NCBI GenBank assembly: GCA_028280965.1
Contig: JANQKT010000021.1
Span: 1-64,000, forward strand
Source: Phycisphaeraceae bacterium
GTDB taxonomy: Bacteria > Planctomycetota > Phycisphaerae > Phycisphaerales > Phycisphaeraceae
Reading direction: 5' to 3'
DNA length: 64,000 nt
Positions 40,212-48,320 of the stretch are shown piece after piece. The stretch's first letter is position 1. Each line of letters opens with the position of its first letter. Under the pieces are notes generated by a model that had not been told where the DNA came from, searched no databases, and saw only the letters and a list, made by a program, of their open reading frames with translations. Made by a program: the position numbers and the translations under genes.

Positions 40212-42470
40212 ATGCCTCGCGATATCCCTGTCGGCAACGGGCAGATGCTTGTTGCCTTTGATGAACAGTACCGGATCCGCGACCTCTACTACCCGCACGT
40301 CGGGCAGGAGAACCACGCCGGCGGGCAGCCCTGCCGCTTCGGCGTCTGGGGCACGGTCCCGCAACAGCGCATCGACGCCAACCCCAAGGAGAAGCGTCGC
40401 AAGCGCATGTACTGGACCGACAAGGGCTGGCACATCGTCCAGAAGTACCAGCCGGACACGCTGGCGACGCGCGTCGAGCTGACCAACGACGAGCTGATGC
40501 TCAAACTCGTCTGCACGGACGTCGTGGACTACCACCGGCCGATCATGGTCAGGCGGATCGAGGTCGTGAACCTGGCGGACGAGGACCGCGAGGTGCGGCT
40601 CTTGCACCACCACGACTTCCAGATGTACGGGTTCAAGGTCGGGGACACCGCGTACTACGACCCGCAGCTGCGCAGTGTCATCCACTACCGCAACGAACGC
40701 TACATCACCACGAGTTTCTACCTCGACGGCGAGCAGCAGACCGACCAATACGCGACGGGCAACGCGGGCTTCGGCGGGGCCGAGGGCACCTGGCGGGACG
40801 CGGAGGACGGCGTCCTTGGCATGAACCCGATCGCGCAGGGCGCGGTCGACTCGACCATCCTCTGCTCGGTGCAGCTGCCGGCGAACGACACGCGCGTCGC
40901 CTACCTCACCCTCGGCTGCGGGAAGAACTACGAGGACTGCGAAGAGATCCACCGCTTTTTGCACCGCGAGAGCCCGCAGGGCGTCATCGACCGGACCGCG
41001 GCGTACTGGAAGCTCTGGCTCGCCGCGACGCGGACCGATTTCAACGACACCGAATCCACTGGCCTGAGCGAGAAGGTCTACGACCTGTACAAGCGCTCGC
41101 TGCTGACGGTGCGCACACAGATCGACAACGGCGGCGCGATCATCGCGGCCAACGACAGCGACTACCTGCAGTTCAGCCGCGACACGTACTCGTACCTCTG
41201 GCCGCGGGACGGCGCGTTCGTCGCCGATGCGCTCGACGCGGCGGGCTTCCCCGACGTCTCGCGCAGCTTCTACGAGTTCTGCTCCAGGCTCATCACCAAG
41301 CGCGGGATGTTCCTGCACAAGTACACGCCCGACGGCTCGCCCGCGTCGAGCTGGCACCCGTGGGTGGATAGCAACGGCAGGCCGCAGATGCCGATCCAGG
41401 AGGACGAGACGGCGCTGGTCGTCTGGGCGCTCTGGCGGCACTACGTGCGGTACCGCGACATCGAGTTTGTCCGGCCGATGTGGTTCAAGCTCGTCCAGCC
41501 CGCGGCGGACTTCCTCGTGCGCTACCGCGACCCGGACACGAAGCTGCCGCTGCCCAGTTATGACCTGTGGGAAGAGCGCTGGGGCGTACACGCGTTTACC
41601 GTCGCGACGGTGTATGCCGGGCTCAAGAGCGCCTGGCAGTTCGCGGTGTGCTTCGGCGACACCAAGCGCGCGAGGCGGTACGCGACCGCCGCCGGCGAGG
41701 TCCGCGAGGCGTTCTGCAAGTACCTCTGGTCTGACGAGCACGGCCGGTTCCTCCGCCGGATCAACCCGACCGACACCGACCGGATCGCCGAGTTCATGTC
41801 GGACATCTTCGAGAACCGCGAGCCGCGGCAGGGCCTGCCGGACGCGATCTACCAGCTGCCCGGCGTCGCGGAGAACGCCAACGGCTGGGCCGTGCCCGCG
41901 TCGATCGACCACGAGCCGGACACGAACATCGACGCCTCGATGTTCGCGCTCCTCGCGATGGGCCTCCTGCCCGCGGGCGACGAGCGCGTGCAGGCGACGA
42001 TGAAAGCGGTCGAAGACCGCCTGACGATCAAGACGCCCGTCGGCGGGGTCGCGCGCTACGAGGACGACTACTACCACCAGGTCAGCCAGGACACCGCCAA
42101 CATCCCCGGCAACCCCTGGTTCATCTGCACGCTGTGGATGGCGGACTACCGCATCGCGAAGGCGAAGACCGCCGACGAGGTCAAGCAGGCGGCGCAGTAC
42201 CTCGAGTGGGTCGCCGACCGTGCTTTGCCATCCGGCTGCCTGGCCGAGCAGGTGCACCCCGAGACCAACGCGCCCCTGTCGGTCAGCCCGCTGACGTGGA
42301 GCCACGCGACGGTGGTGGCGACGCTGGTGAGCTACATGAACAAGCTCGAGGCGATCAAAGAGGCCGAGCGCACCGGCCAGTCGCTGAGCTCGATCCTGCC
42401 CGAAGCGTGCACGCTGCACAAGGGCCAGACGCGCCAGGCCATCCGTGACGCGGTGCCGGAATTAAAATAG
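40212..42470 (+). CDS. Glycoside hydrolase family 15 (glucoamylase-like) enzyme
   Basis: The 752-residue product has the bacterial GH15 layout: an N-terminal beta-sandwich with GNGQMLVAFDEQYRIRDLYYP, HVGQENH, then an alpha/alpha barrel with YLWPRDGAFVADALDAAGF, PIQEDETALVVWAL, LPSYDLWEERWGVHAFT (acid Glu about 453) and CLAEQVHPETNAPLSVSPLTWSHA (base Glu about 677). Such enzymes release glucose from alpha-glucans; a trehalase role is also known in the family. No signal peptide is present, so it is likely cytoplasmic. GGGAG precedes the ATG. Confidence 0.88.
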   Translation: MPRDIPVGNGQMLVAFDEQYRIRDLYYPHVGQENHAGGQPCRFGVWGTVPQQRIDANPKEKRRKRMYWTDKGWHIVQKYQPDTLATRVELTNDELMLKLVCTDVVDYHRPIMVRRIEVVNLADEDREVRLLHHHDFQMYGFKVGDTAYYDPQLRSVIHYRNERYITTSFYLDGEQQTDQYATGNAGFGGAEGTWRDAEDGVLGMNPIAQGAVDSTILCSVQLPANDTRVAYLTLGCGKNYEDCEEIHRFLHRESPQGVIDRTAAYWKLWLAATRTDFNDTESTGLSEKVYDLYKRSLLTVRTQIDNGGAIIAANDSDYLQFSRDTYSYLWPRDGAFVADALDAAGFPDVSRSFYEFCSRLITKRGMFLHKYTPDGSPASSWHPWVDSNGRPQMPIQEDETALVVWALWRHYVRYRDIEFVRPMWFKLVQPAADFLVRYRDPDTKLPLPSYDLWEERWGVHAFTVATVYAGLKSAWQFAVCFGDTKRARRYATAAGEVREAFCKYLWSDEHGRFLRRINPTDTDRIAEFMSDIFENREPRQGLPDAIYQLPGVAENANGWAVPASIDHEPDTNIDASMFALLAMGLLPAGDERVQATMKAVEDRLTIKTPVGGVARYEDDYYHQVSQDTANIPGNPWFICTLWMADYRIAKAKTADEVKQAAQYLEWVADRALPSGCLAEQVHPETNAPLSVSPLTWSHATVVATLVSYMNKLEAIKEAERTGQSLSSILPEACTLHKGQTRQAIRDAVPELK

Positions 42471-42473
42471 CCC

Positions 42474-42575
42474 AAAGCCGCCGATGCCATCGGCGGTCTT
42501 CTACCACCTGCGAAGCGCCTTACCGATCGCCTCAACACAACAACCCCAAAGACCGCGGACAGCGACCGTGGCTTT
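42474..42575. repeat. REP-like doublet, copy 4 (reversed)
   Basis: Arm B comes first (42474-42500: GCCGCCGAT-gcc-ATCGGCGG followed by TCTT) and arm A last (42548-42575: ACCGCGGA...CCGTGGCTTT), so this copy is in the opposite orientation to the other three. It lies between GH15 and nuoJ. Confidence 0.6.
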
Positions 42576-42636
42576 TTGCAACCCGGCCAACCCGTCTTTG
42601 GCGCCCTGGGCAGGCCTGTTAACAAACCCGCTCAAC

Positions 42637-42665
42637 TTGCTGGGATACCCCCCCGCCCGTATCCT
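42637..42665 (+). promoter_or_regulatory. Possible promoter of nuoJKLMN
   Basis: TTGCTG (42637-42642) and TATCCT (42660-42665) are separated by 17 bases. The leader to nuoJ would be about 95 bases. Confidence 0.35.
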
Positions 42666-42767
42666 TTCACTCACGATCAGGGCCCGATTTGCGTGGCTCT
42701 TGAACCGTTTCACGCCGGCCATCTCGTACCGACCCGGCCGGTCTCTAAGTCAAGTGCTCCACGGCAG

Positions 42768-43652
42768 ATGCTGCTCACCGCAACCCTTCTCTTTCTGGCC
42801 TCCGTGCTCGGCGCCCTTGCGCTGATCCTGCTCATGCCCCGCCCGCGGAAGAACCCGCGGGTCTGGCGCGTGCTCGGGCCGGCGGGTGCGCTGGTCGGCG
42901 TCTCGGCGCTGGGCATGGCCTGGCTGGTCGTCGCGCTCGGCACGGACCTGGTCGAGATGGTCGCGGAAGACGCGCTCGGCCTGCCGCGCACGGCGTTTAT
43001 CTACTACTACCTTTTCAGCTTCATCGCCGTCGCCGCCGCGGTCCGCGTGATCACCCACCGCCGGCCGGTGTACTCGGCGCTGTGGTTCATCATGGTCGTC
43101 CTCGCCAGCGCCGGGCTGATGCTCGTCCTCGCCGCGGAGTTCATGGCGTTTGCCATGGTGATCATCTACGGCGGGGCGATCCTGGTCACCTACATGTTCG
43201 TCATCATGCTCGCCAGCCAGAACGAGCCACAGCACGAGGACGACACGCCGGCCTACGACCGCTTCGCCAACGACCCGATGTGGGCCAGCGTCGCCGGCTT
43301 CCTGCTGCTGGCGATCCTGCTGTCGGTGTACTTCTCGAACAACGCGATCGCGGCCAACCCGGACGCGGCGATGAAGACCGACGCCTACGTCATCGAAAAC
43401 CAGCTCGCGAACCGGTCGCTGAACGAGGAGAACAAAGAGCTCGCCTCCGCCCCCTCGACCTCGCCGGACAGGCTCAGCAACGTCGAGCGCGTCGGGCTGG
43501 ACCTGTTCGAGTCGCACCCCCTGGCGATCGAGTTGGCGGGTGTGATCCTGCTGGTCTCGCTGATCGGCGCGGTGGTGATCGCCAAGACGCACGTGCCCAA
43601 CGAAGACCAGGTCGCACGCGGGCCCGCTGGCCAACCCAAGGAGGCCGTGTGA
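42768..43652 (+). CDS. nuoJ: NADH-quinone oxidoreductase subunit J
   Basis: The 294-residue membrane protein has the NuoJ core: HRRPVYSALWFIMVVLASAGLMLVLAAEFMAFAMVIIYGGAILVTYMFVIMLASQNE, five helices in all, and a C-terminal helix IELAGVILLVSLIGAVVIAK. It carries extra loops compared with the ~185-residue E. coli protein (two helices before the core and a polar stretch before the last one). It belongs to the proton-pumping membrane arm. The ATG at 42768 is chosen over an open upstream extension without homology. It overlaps nuoK by one base (TGATG). Confidence 0.9.
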   Translation: MLLTATLLFLASVLGALALILLMPRPRKNPRVWRVLGPAGALVGVSALGMAWLVVALGTDLVEMVAEDALGLPRTAFIYYYLFSFIAVAAAVRVITHRRPVYSALWFIMVVLASAGLMLVLAAEFMAFAMVIIYGGAILVTYMFVIMLASQNEPQHEDDTPAYDRFANDPMWASVAGFLLLAILLSVYFSNNAIAANPDAAMKTDAYVIENQLANRSLNEENKELASAPSTSPDRLSNVERVGLDLFESHPLAIELAGVILLVSLIGAVVIAKTHVPNEDQVARGPAGQPKEAV

Positions 43653-43981
43653 TGCTGGCAGCCCTGGATACACTCAGCCCGCTGGCACTCTCGCACTTCC
43701 TGATGACCGGCGCGATCCTGTTCGTGCTCGGGCTTATCGGTTTCGTCACCCGGCGGAACCTGATCATCATGTTCCTCTGCACGGAGATGATGTTCCAGGG
43801 CGTGGTTGTGTCGCTGGTCGCGTTCGCCAAGCTGCACCACAACATCACCGGGCAGACGTTTGTGATCTTTGTGCTCACGATCGCCGCGGCGGAGGCGGCG
43901 TTGGCATTGGGTTTGGTAGTGCTGCTGTTCCGCCGCAGAAGGACGCTGGACGCGGGCGCGTGGTCCGCGATGAGCGGGTGA
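43652..43981 (+). CDS. nuoK: NADH-quinone oxidoreductase subunit K
   Basis: The 109-residue protein has three helices and the NuoK motifs GAILFVLGLIGFVTRRNLIIMFLCTEMMFQGV (with the conserved Glu in helix 2) and FVIFVLTIAAAEAALALGLVVLLFRRR (second Glu). It starts with an ATG that overlaps the nuoJ stop and has AAGGAGG eight bases upstream. It is a proton-channel subunit of complex I. Confidence 0.93.
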   Translation: MLAALDTLSPLALSHFLMTGAILFVLGLIGFVTRRNLIIMFLCTEMMFQGVVVSLVAFAKLHHNITGQTFVIFVLTIAAAEAALALGLVVLLFRRRRTLDAGAWSAMSG

Positions 43982-43999
43982 GTGGATCGGATCGACTGA

Positions 44000-46171
44000 A
44001 TGCTTGAGACCGCTGTGTACATCCCGTGGATCGCCGCCCTGGGCGCGCTCGTTTGCGGGGTGCTGTGCCTCATGCCGTCGCTCAAGCACTACGCCGGGCC
44101 GGTCTGCGTCGTGTCGATCCTCGCGGGGTTTGTGCTGAGCGTCGGCGCGTTTATGGATCCCGGCCACCCGCTCGATGCCCACGGCCACGAGCAGCACGCG
44201 CCTTGGACCCATCAACACGACAAGCAATCATCAGAAGAAGCCGAAGACACCTCACACAACGAAACCCATACGCACGTCGGCGACAAGACCGATCACCACG
44301 ACGACAGCAAGATCGCCGAGGGCGTGGTCATCCGGACCAAGCCCTGGATCTACGTCGGCGGCTACGAAGACTCCAAGACCGGCCAGTACACCTACGGCGA
44401 CCCGACGCACGACCCGGAGGACACGCACGGCTTGACCATCGCCTACGGCTACTACTTCGACGGCCTGACGATGGCCATGCTGCTGGTCATCACCGGCATC
44501 GGCTCGCTCATCGCCATCTACGCGATGGGCTATATGAAGGGCGACCCCGGCGTCGCGCGGTTCTTCTCGGCGATGGCGCTGTTTATCTTCGCGATGACCA
44601 CACTGGTCATGGCGGACAACCTCGTGCTGCTCTTCCTCGGCTGGGAGGGCGTCGGGCTCTGCTCATACCTGCTGATCGGCTACTACTACGGAAAGGACTC
44701 GGCGGTCGCCGCGGCCAAGAAGGCCTTCATCGTCAACCGCATCGGCGACTTCGGGTTCCTGATCGGCATCTTCCTGTGCTTCCAGCAGTTCGGCTCGACC
44801 GATTTCGCGGTGATCTTCAGCGACCCGCGCATCGCGGAGGACGGCGTCGCGCTGCCGTTCGCGATCCAGGCGATCCCGTTCTGCCTGATGATCGGGGCGT
44901 TCGGCAAGTCGGCGCAGATCCCGCTGTTCGTCTGGCTGCCGGACGCGATGGCGGGGCCGACGCCGGTGTCGGCGCTCGTGCACGCGGCGACGATGGTGAC
45001 CGCCGGGGTGTACCTGATCGCGCGGATGATGCCGGTGTTTAGCGCCGTGCCCGAGTCGCTCACCGTCGTCGCGGTCGTCGGCGGGTTCACCGCCCTATTC
45101 GCCGGCACGATCGCACTATGCAGCAACGACCTCAAGGGTGTGTTCGCGTACTCGACGGTGTCGCAGCTGGGGTACATGTTCCTCGGGCTGGGCGCGGCCT
45201 CGACCGTTGGCGCCGTCTCGCACCTCGCGACGCACGCGTTCTTCAAAGCCCTCCTGTTCCTGACCGCCGGCAGCGTGATGCACGCCCTTGCGGGCACGCT
45301 GGATATCCGAAAGATGGGCGGCATGGGCAAACACATGCCCGTGACCAAGTGGCTGATGTTTGTCGGCTGCCTGGCGCTGGCGGGCTTCCCATTGACAGCC
45401 GGCTTCTTCTCGAAGGACGAGATCATCGCCGCGACCTGGATCGTCGGGATCGAAGAAGGCAGCGGCCTATTTATCCTGCTCGGCATCCTCGCCCTGGTGA
45501 CCGCCGTACTCACCGCGTTCTACACCTTCCGCCTCTGGTTCATCGTCTTCAGCGGCGAGACCAGGTACGAGATGGGCGACGAACACCACAGTGAAGACGA
45601 CGCACACGACGACCACCACGCGCATGAGCCGCACGAGATGCCATGGTGGCCGATGAACGCCCCGCTGATCCTCCTCGCGATCGGCTCTGTCGTCTCCGGC
45701 TTCATCCTGGTCAAGAAGGGAGTGATGGTGAAGCTGATCGCGGCATCCAGCGCAAACCTTCCGATCCTCCACAACCCAACCGCGGACACGATCCATGTAC
45801 TCATGATGATCATCAGCGGCATCCTCGCCGTTGGCGGGATCTTCTTCGCCTACGTCTTCTATTCCAACAACGCCGCGCGGGCCAAGATCGTCGCCAACCT
45901 ATTCAAGGGCCCGGTCGCGCTGTTGCAGGGCAAGTACTTCATCGACGAGTTCTACGACCGTGTGATCGTCCGCCCGTTGTTTATCACCGGGCAGGTGCTG
46001 TACCTGATCGACCAGCTCGTGATCCACGCGACGATTATGAGTTTCGGCTGGGCCCCACGGCTCATCGGCCGGTCCGTCCAGCCGACCCAGGCCGGCCGGC
46101 TGCAGGGCTACGGCCTGGGCATGGTCGCCGGCGTCGCCGCGATCGCGCTGCTCCTGCTATTCCTTTTGTGA
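44000..46171 (+). CDS. nuoL: NADH-quinone oxidoreductase subunit L, with His-rich loops
   Basis: The 723-residue product has the antiporter-like core: YYFDGLTMAMLLVITGIGSLIAIYA, FLGWEGVGLCSYLLIGYYY, AKKAFIVNRIGDFGFLIGIF, IPLFVWLPDAMAGPTPVSALVHAATMVTAGVYLIARM and FAYSTVSQLGYMFLGLG, with the lateral-helix region and final helix. Two unusual loops are rich in His: residues 56-100 (eleven His) between helices 2 and 3, and residues about 528-545 (seven His). These are absent from standard NuoL and may bind metal. It begins 18 bases after nuoK. Confidence 0.93.
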   Translation: MLETAVYIPWIAALGALVCGVLCLMPSLKHYAGPVCVVSILAGFVLSVGAFMDPGHPLDAHGHEQHAPWTHQHDKQSSEEAEDTSHNETHTHVGDKTDHHDDSKIAEGVVIRTKPWIYVGGYEDSKTGQYTYGDPTHDPEDTHGLTIAYGYYFDGLTMAMLLVITGIGSLIAIYAMGYMKGDPGVARFFSAMALFIFAMTTLVMADNLVLLFLGWEGVGLCSYLLIGYYYGKDSAVAAAKKAFIVNRIGDFGFLIGIFLCFQQFGSTDFAVIFSDPRIAEDGVALPFAIQAIPFCLMIGAFGKSAQIPLFVWLPDAMAGPTPVSALVHAATMVTAGVYLIARMMPVFSAVPESLTVVAVVGGFTALFAGTIALCSNDLKGVFAYSTVSQLGYMFLGLGAASTVGAVSHLATHAFFKALLFLTAGSVMHALAGTLDIRKMGGMGKHMPVTKWLMFVGCLALAGFPLTAGFFSKDEIIAATWIVGIEEGSGLFILLGILALVTAVLTAFYTFRLWFIVFSGETRYEMGDEHHSEDDAHDDHHAHEPHEMPWWPMNAPLILLAIGSVVSGFILVKKGVMVKLIAASSANLPILHNPTADTIHVLMMIISGILAVGGIFFAYVFYSNNAARAKIVANLFKGPVALLQGKYFIDEFYDRVIVRPLFITGQVLYLIDQLVIHATIMSFGWAPRLIGRSVQPTQAGRLQGYGLGMVAGVAAIALLLLFLL

Positions 46172-46189
46172 GAAAGCCTCAGAACAAAC

Positions 46190-48106
46190 GTGCTCCCCGA
46201 AGCCTACACCATCCCGTTCCAGCTCATCATGCCCGCGGCCTTCGCGCTCGGGCTGCTGCTGCCTTTCAAGGCGCTGGGCACGCGCAAGGGCGCGTGGATC
46301 TACTCCGCGACAACCTCGACGCTCTCGTTCTGCTTCACGCTCTACGTCGCCTCCCAGTTCAACTGGTCAGACCCGGGCAGGCTCCAGTTCGTCGGTGAGA
46401 TCCCCTGGGTGGACAACTGGAACCTGGGCTTTTCCTACGGGCTCGACGGCATGAGCCTGTGGCTGGTCATGCTGACCACGTTCCTGATGCCGATCGTCGT
46501 GCTCGGCTCGCTGGTCGAGGTCAAGGGCGACATGCGCACCTTCCACTTCTGGCTGCACATCCTCGAGGCGGCGCTGATCGGCACGTTCATCGCCCGCGAT
46601 ATCGTCTTCTTCTACGTCTGCTTCGAGTTCACGCTCATCCCGCTGTTCTTCCTGATCGGGATCTTCGGCCACGGCGAGAAGCTCAAGGCCGCCAAGGTCT
46701 TCTTCTACTACACCTTCACCGCGTCACTGCTGACCATGGCGGGCATCCTGTACGTCGCCTGGTTCAACACAACGCTGACCCCCGACACGCCCGGCATCAG
46801 TGAGGTCTACAGCTCGATCGAGTTCGATCCGATCGACAAGCCCGAAGGCATGTCCGACCAGGAATGGGCCGAGCAGGAGTACATCGGCCAGTGGACGTTT
46901 AACATCAAGGCCCTCTGGGCCGCCGGGCGGATGATGCCTTTCGAGGCGCAGATCCTGGTGATGCTCGCCTTCCTCGCGGGCTTCGGGGTCAAGACGCCGC
47001 TGTTCCCGTTCCATACCTGGCTGCCGCTCGCGCACACCGAGGCGCCGACCGCTGGCTCGGTCGACCTCGCGGGGCTGGTGCTCAAGCTCGGGCCGTACGG
47101 CCTTTTACGCCTGGCGATCCCGATGCTGCCGGTCGCCGCGCTGACCCTCGCGCCCTACCTCGCGGCGCTCGCGGTCATCGGCGTCATCTACGCCGCGCTG
47201 GTCTGCTGGGTCCAGAAGGACGCGAAGAAGCTCGTCGCCTACTCATCCGTCTCGCACATGGGCTTCTGCATCCTCGGCCTGTTCGCCTTCGACGGCACGA
47301 AGGACGCGGGCTCGATCGGTGCGACCGGCGCCTTCATCTACATGCTCAGCCACGGCCTGGCGACCGGCGGGATGTTCCTGTGCATCGGCATGCTCTACGA
47401 CCGCTTCCATACCCGCGAGATCGAGCGGATGTCCGGCCTGGCGAAGATCATGCCCGCCTGGGCCGTGTTCTTCTGTGTCTTCGCCTTCGCATCCGTCGGC
47501 CTGCCCGGGCTCAACGGGTTCATCGGCGAGTTTTTGACGATGCTCGGCACGTTCAACTCGCGCACCGTCAACGGCACGCCGATCCTCGGCCCCTGGTTCG
47601 CGATCCCCGCGGCGTTGGGCGTCATCCTCGCGGCGATCTACCTGCTGTATCTGGTCGGCAAGATCGTCTTTGGGCCCCTGAACCTGCCGCACTGGGAGGA
47701 CACCGGCGAGACCGGCATTGCCGGCGGACACGACCTGTCGTACCGCGAAGCGATGACGCTCACCCCGATCGCGGTCGTGTGTGTGGTCATCGGCCTGTTC
47801 CCCTACCCGATCCTCCGGTCGCTCGAACCCGCGATCCAGGAGCACACGCGGTTCGTGCATGAGGAAATCGATCGGATTGAGGCGGAGGCTGCGGCAGGCG
47901 CTGCAGCGGCGTTAGATGATTCGGGTTTAAACGCCAAATCGCCAAGTCGCCAAGACGCCAAGGAAGGTAGTCCTGAAGACAAACAAACGACCATGAAGCC
48001 GGCTTTGTACCAAACTGCAGAAATCGCTTCTGAAGAAGACTTGGCCTTACTTGGCATTGCCATCCCAAAACCTAACAATACAGAGCCAGAGAAGGAGGCA
48101 AATTGA
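46190..48106 (+). CDS. nuoM: NADH-quinone oxidoreductase subunit M, with repeat-derived tail
   Basis: The 638-residue product (GTG start) has GLDGMSLWLVMLTTFLMPIVVLGS, FFYVCFEFTLIPLFFLIGIFG, FGVKTPLFPFHTWLPLAHTEAPTAGSVDLAGLVLKLGPYGLLRL and AYSSVSHMGFCILGLFAF, the NuoM antiporter signature with its key Lys and Glu. The last ~60 residues (from LNAKSPSRQDAK on) are encoded within the CGCCAAG element at 47925-48175 and have no counterpart in NuoM. The stop lies inside that element. Confidence 0.92.
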   Translation: MLPEAYTIPFQLIMPAAFALGLLLPFKALGTRKGAWIYSATTSTLSFCFTLYVASQFNWSDPGRLQFVGEIPWVDNWNLGFSYGLDGMSLWLVMLTTFLMPIVVLGSLVEVKGDMRTFHFWLHILEAALIGTFIARDIVFFYVCFEFTLIPLFFLIGIFGHGEKLKAAKVFFYYTFTASLLTMAGILYVAWFNTTLTPDTPGISEVYSSIEFDPIDKPEGMSDQEWAEQEYIGQWTFNIKALWAAGRMMPFEAQILVMLAFLAGFGVKTPLFPFHTWLPLAHTEAPTAGSVDLAGLVLKLGPYGLLRLAIPMLPVAALTLAPYLAALAVIGVIYAALVCWVQKDAKKLVAYSSVSHMGFCILGLFAFDGTKDAGSIGATGAFIYMLSHGLATGGMFLCIGMLYDRFHTREIERMSGLAKIMPAWAVFFCVFAFASVGLPGLNGFIGEFLTMLGTFNSRTVNGTPILGPWFAIPAALGVILAAIYLLYLVGKIVFGPLNLPHWEDTGETGIAGGHDLSYREAMTLTPIAVVCVVIGLFPYPILRSLEPAIQEHTRFVHEEIDRIEAEAAAGAAAALDDSGLNAKSPSRQDAKEGSPEDKQTTMKPALYQTAEIASEEDLALLGIAIPKPNNTEPEKEAN

Positions 48107-48175
48107 TCGCCACATCATTCCTCCAGACTCTCTGCTTTCCTTGGCGTCTTGGCGACTTGGCGTCTTGGCGCTTAC
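47925..48175. repeat. 251-bp element with CGCCAAG terminal inverted repeats, over the end of nuoM
   Basis: The left end (47925-47967) reads GTTTAAACGCCAAATCGCC with further CCAAG units; the right end (48136-48175) is the inverse, TTTCCTTGGCGTCTTGGCG and so on to CTTGGCGCTTA. The middle differs from the element at 32260-32544. The left repeat is translated in frame as the nuoM tail. Confidence 0.65.
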
Positions 48176-48199
48176 TGCCTTGGGCCATTACAAAGCACC

Positions 48200-48295
48200 A
48201 GGAGGACAGGCATTCCTGCCTGTCGTTCGGCAAAGCCGAATCCCGACCCGAATCAGGCTTGCGGCCTGCTGACAGGCAGGAATGCCTGTCCTCCT
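48200..48295. repeat. Large palindrome between nuoM and nuoN
   Basis: AGGAGGACAGGCATTCCTGC plus CTGTC (48200-48224) and its exact 25-base reverse complement (48271-48295) enclose a 46-base loop with a smaller hairpin TTCGGC-aaa-GCCGAA. It belongs to the GACAGGC family and ends 10 bases before the GGGAGG of nuoN. It could hold a processing or attenuation function. Confidence 0.7.
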
Positions 48296-48320
48296 TCCTG
48301 TTTGGGAGGGCCAACGACTA

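Noticed and set aside
40125-42419. A 764-codon reverse-strand gene opposite GH15
   Set aside because: It is an open antisense frame caused by high GC; the plus strand carries a complete GH15 enzyme with catalytic residues.
47925-48175. CRISPR-like array at the end of nuoM
   Set aside because: Same short iterated units as above; only inverted terminal repeats with unique centre.
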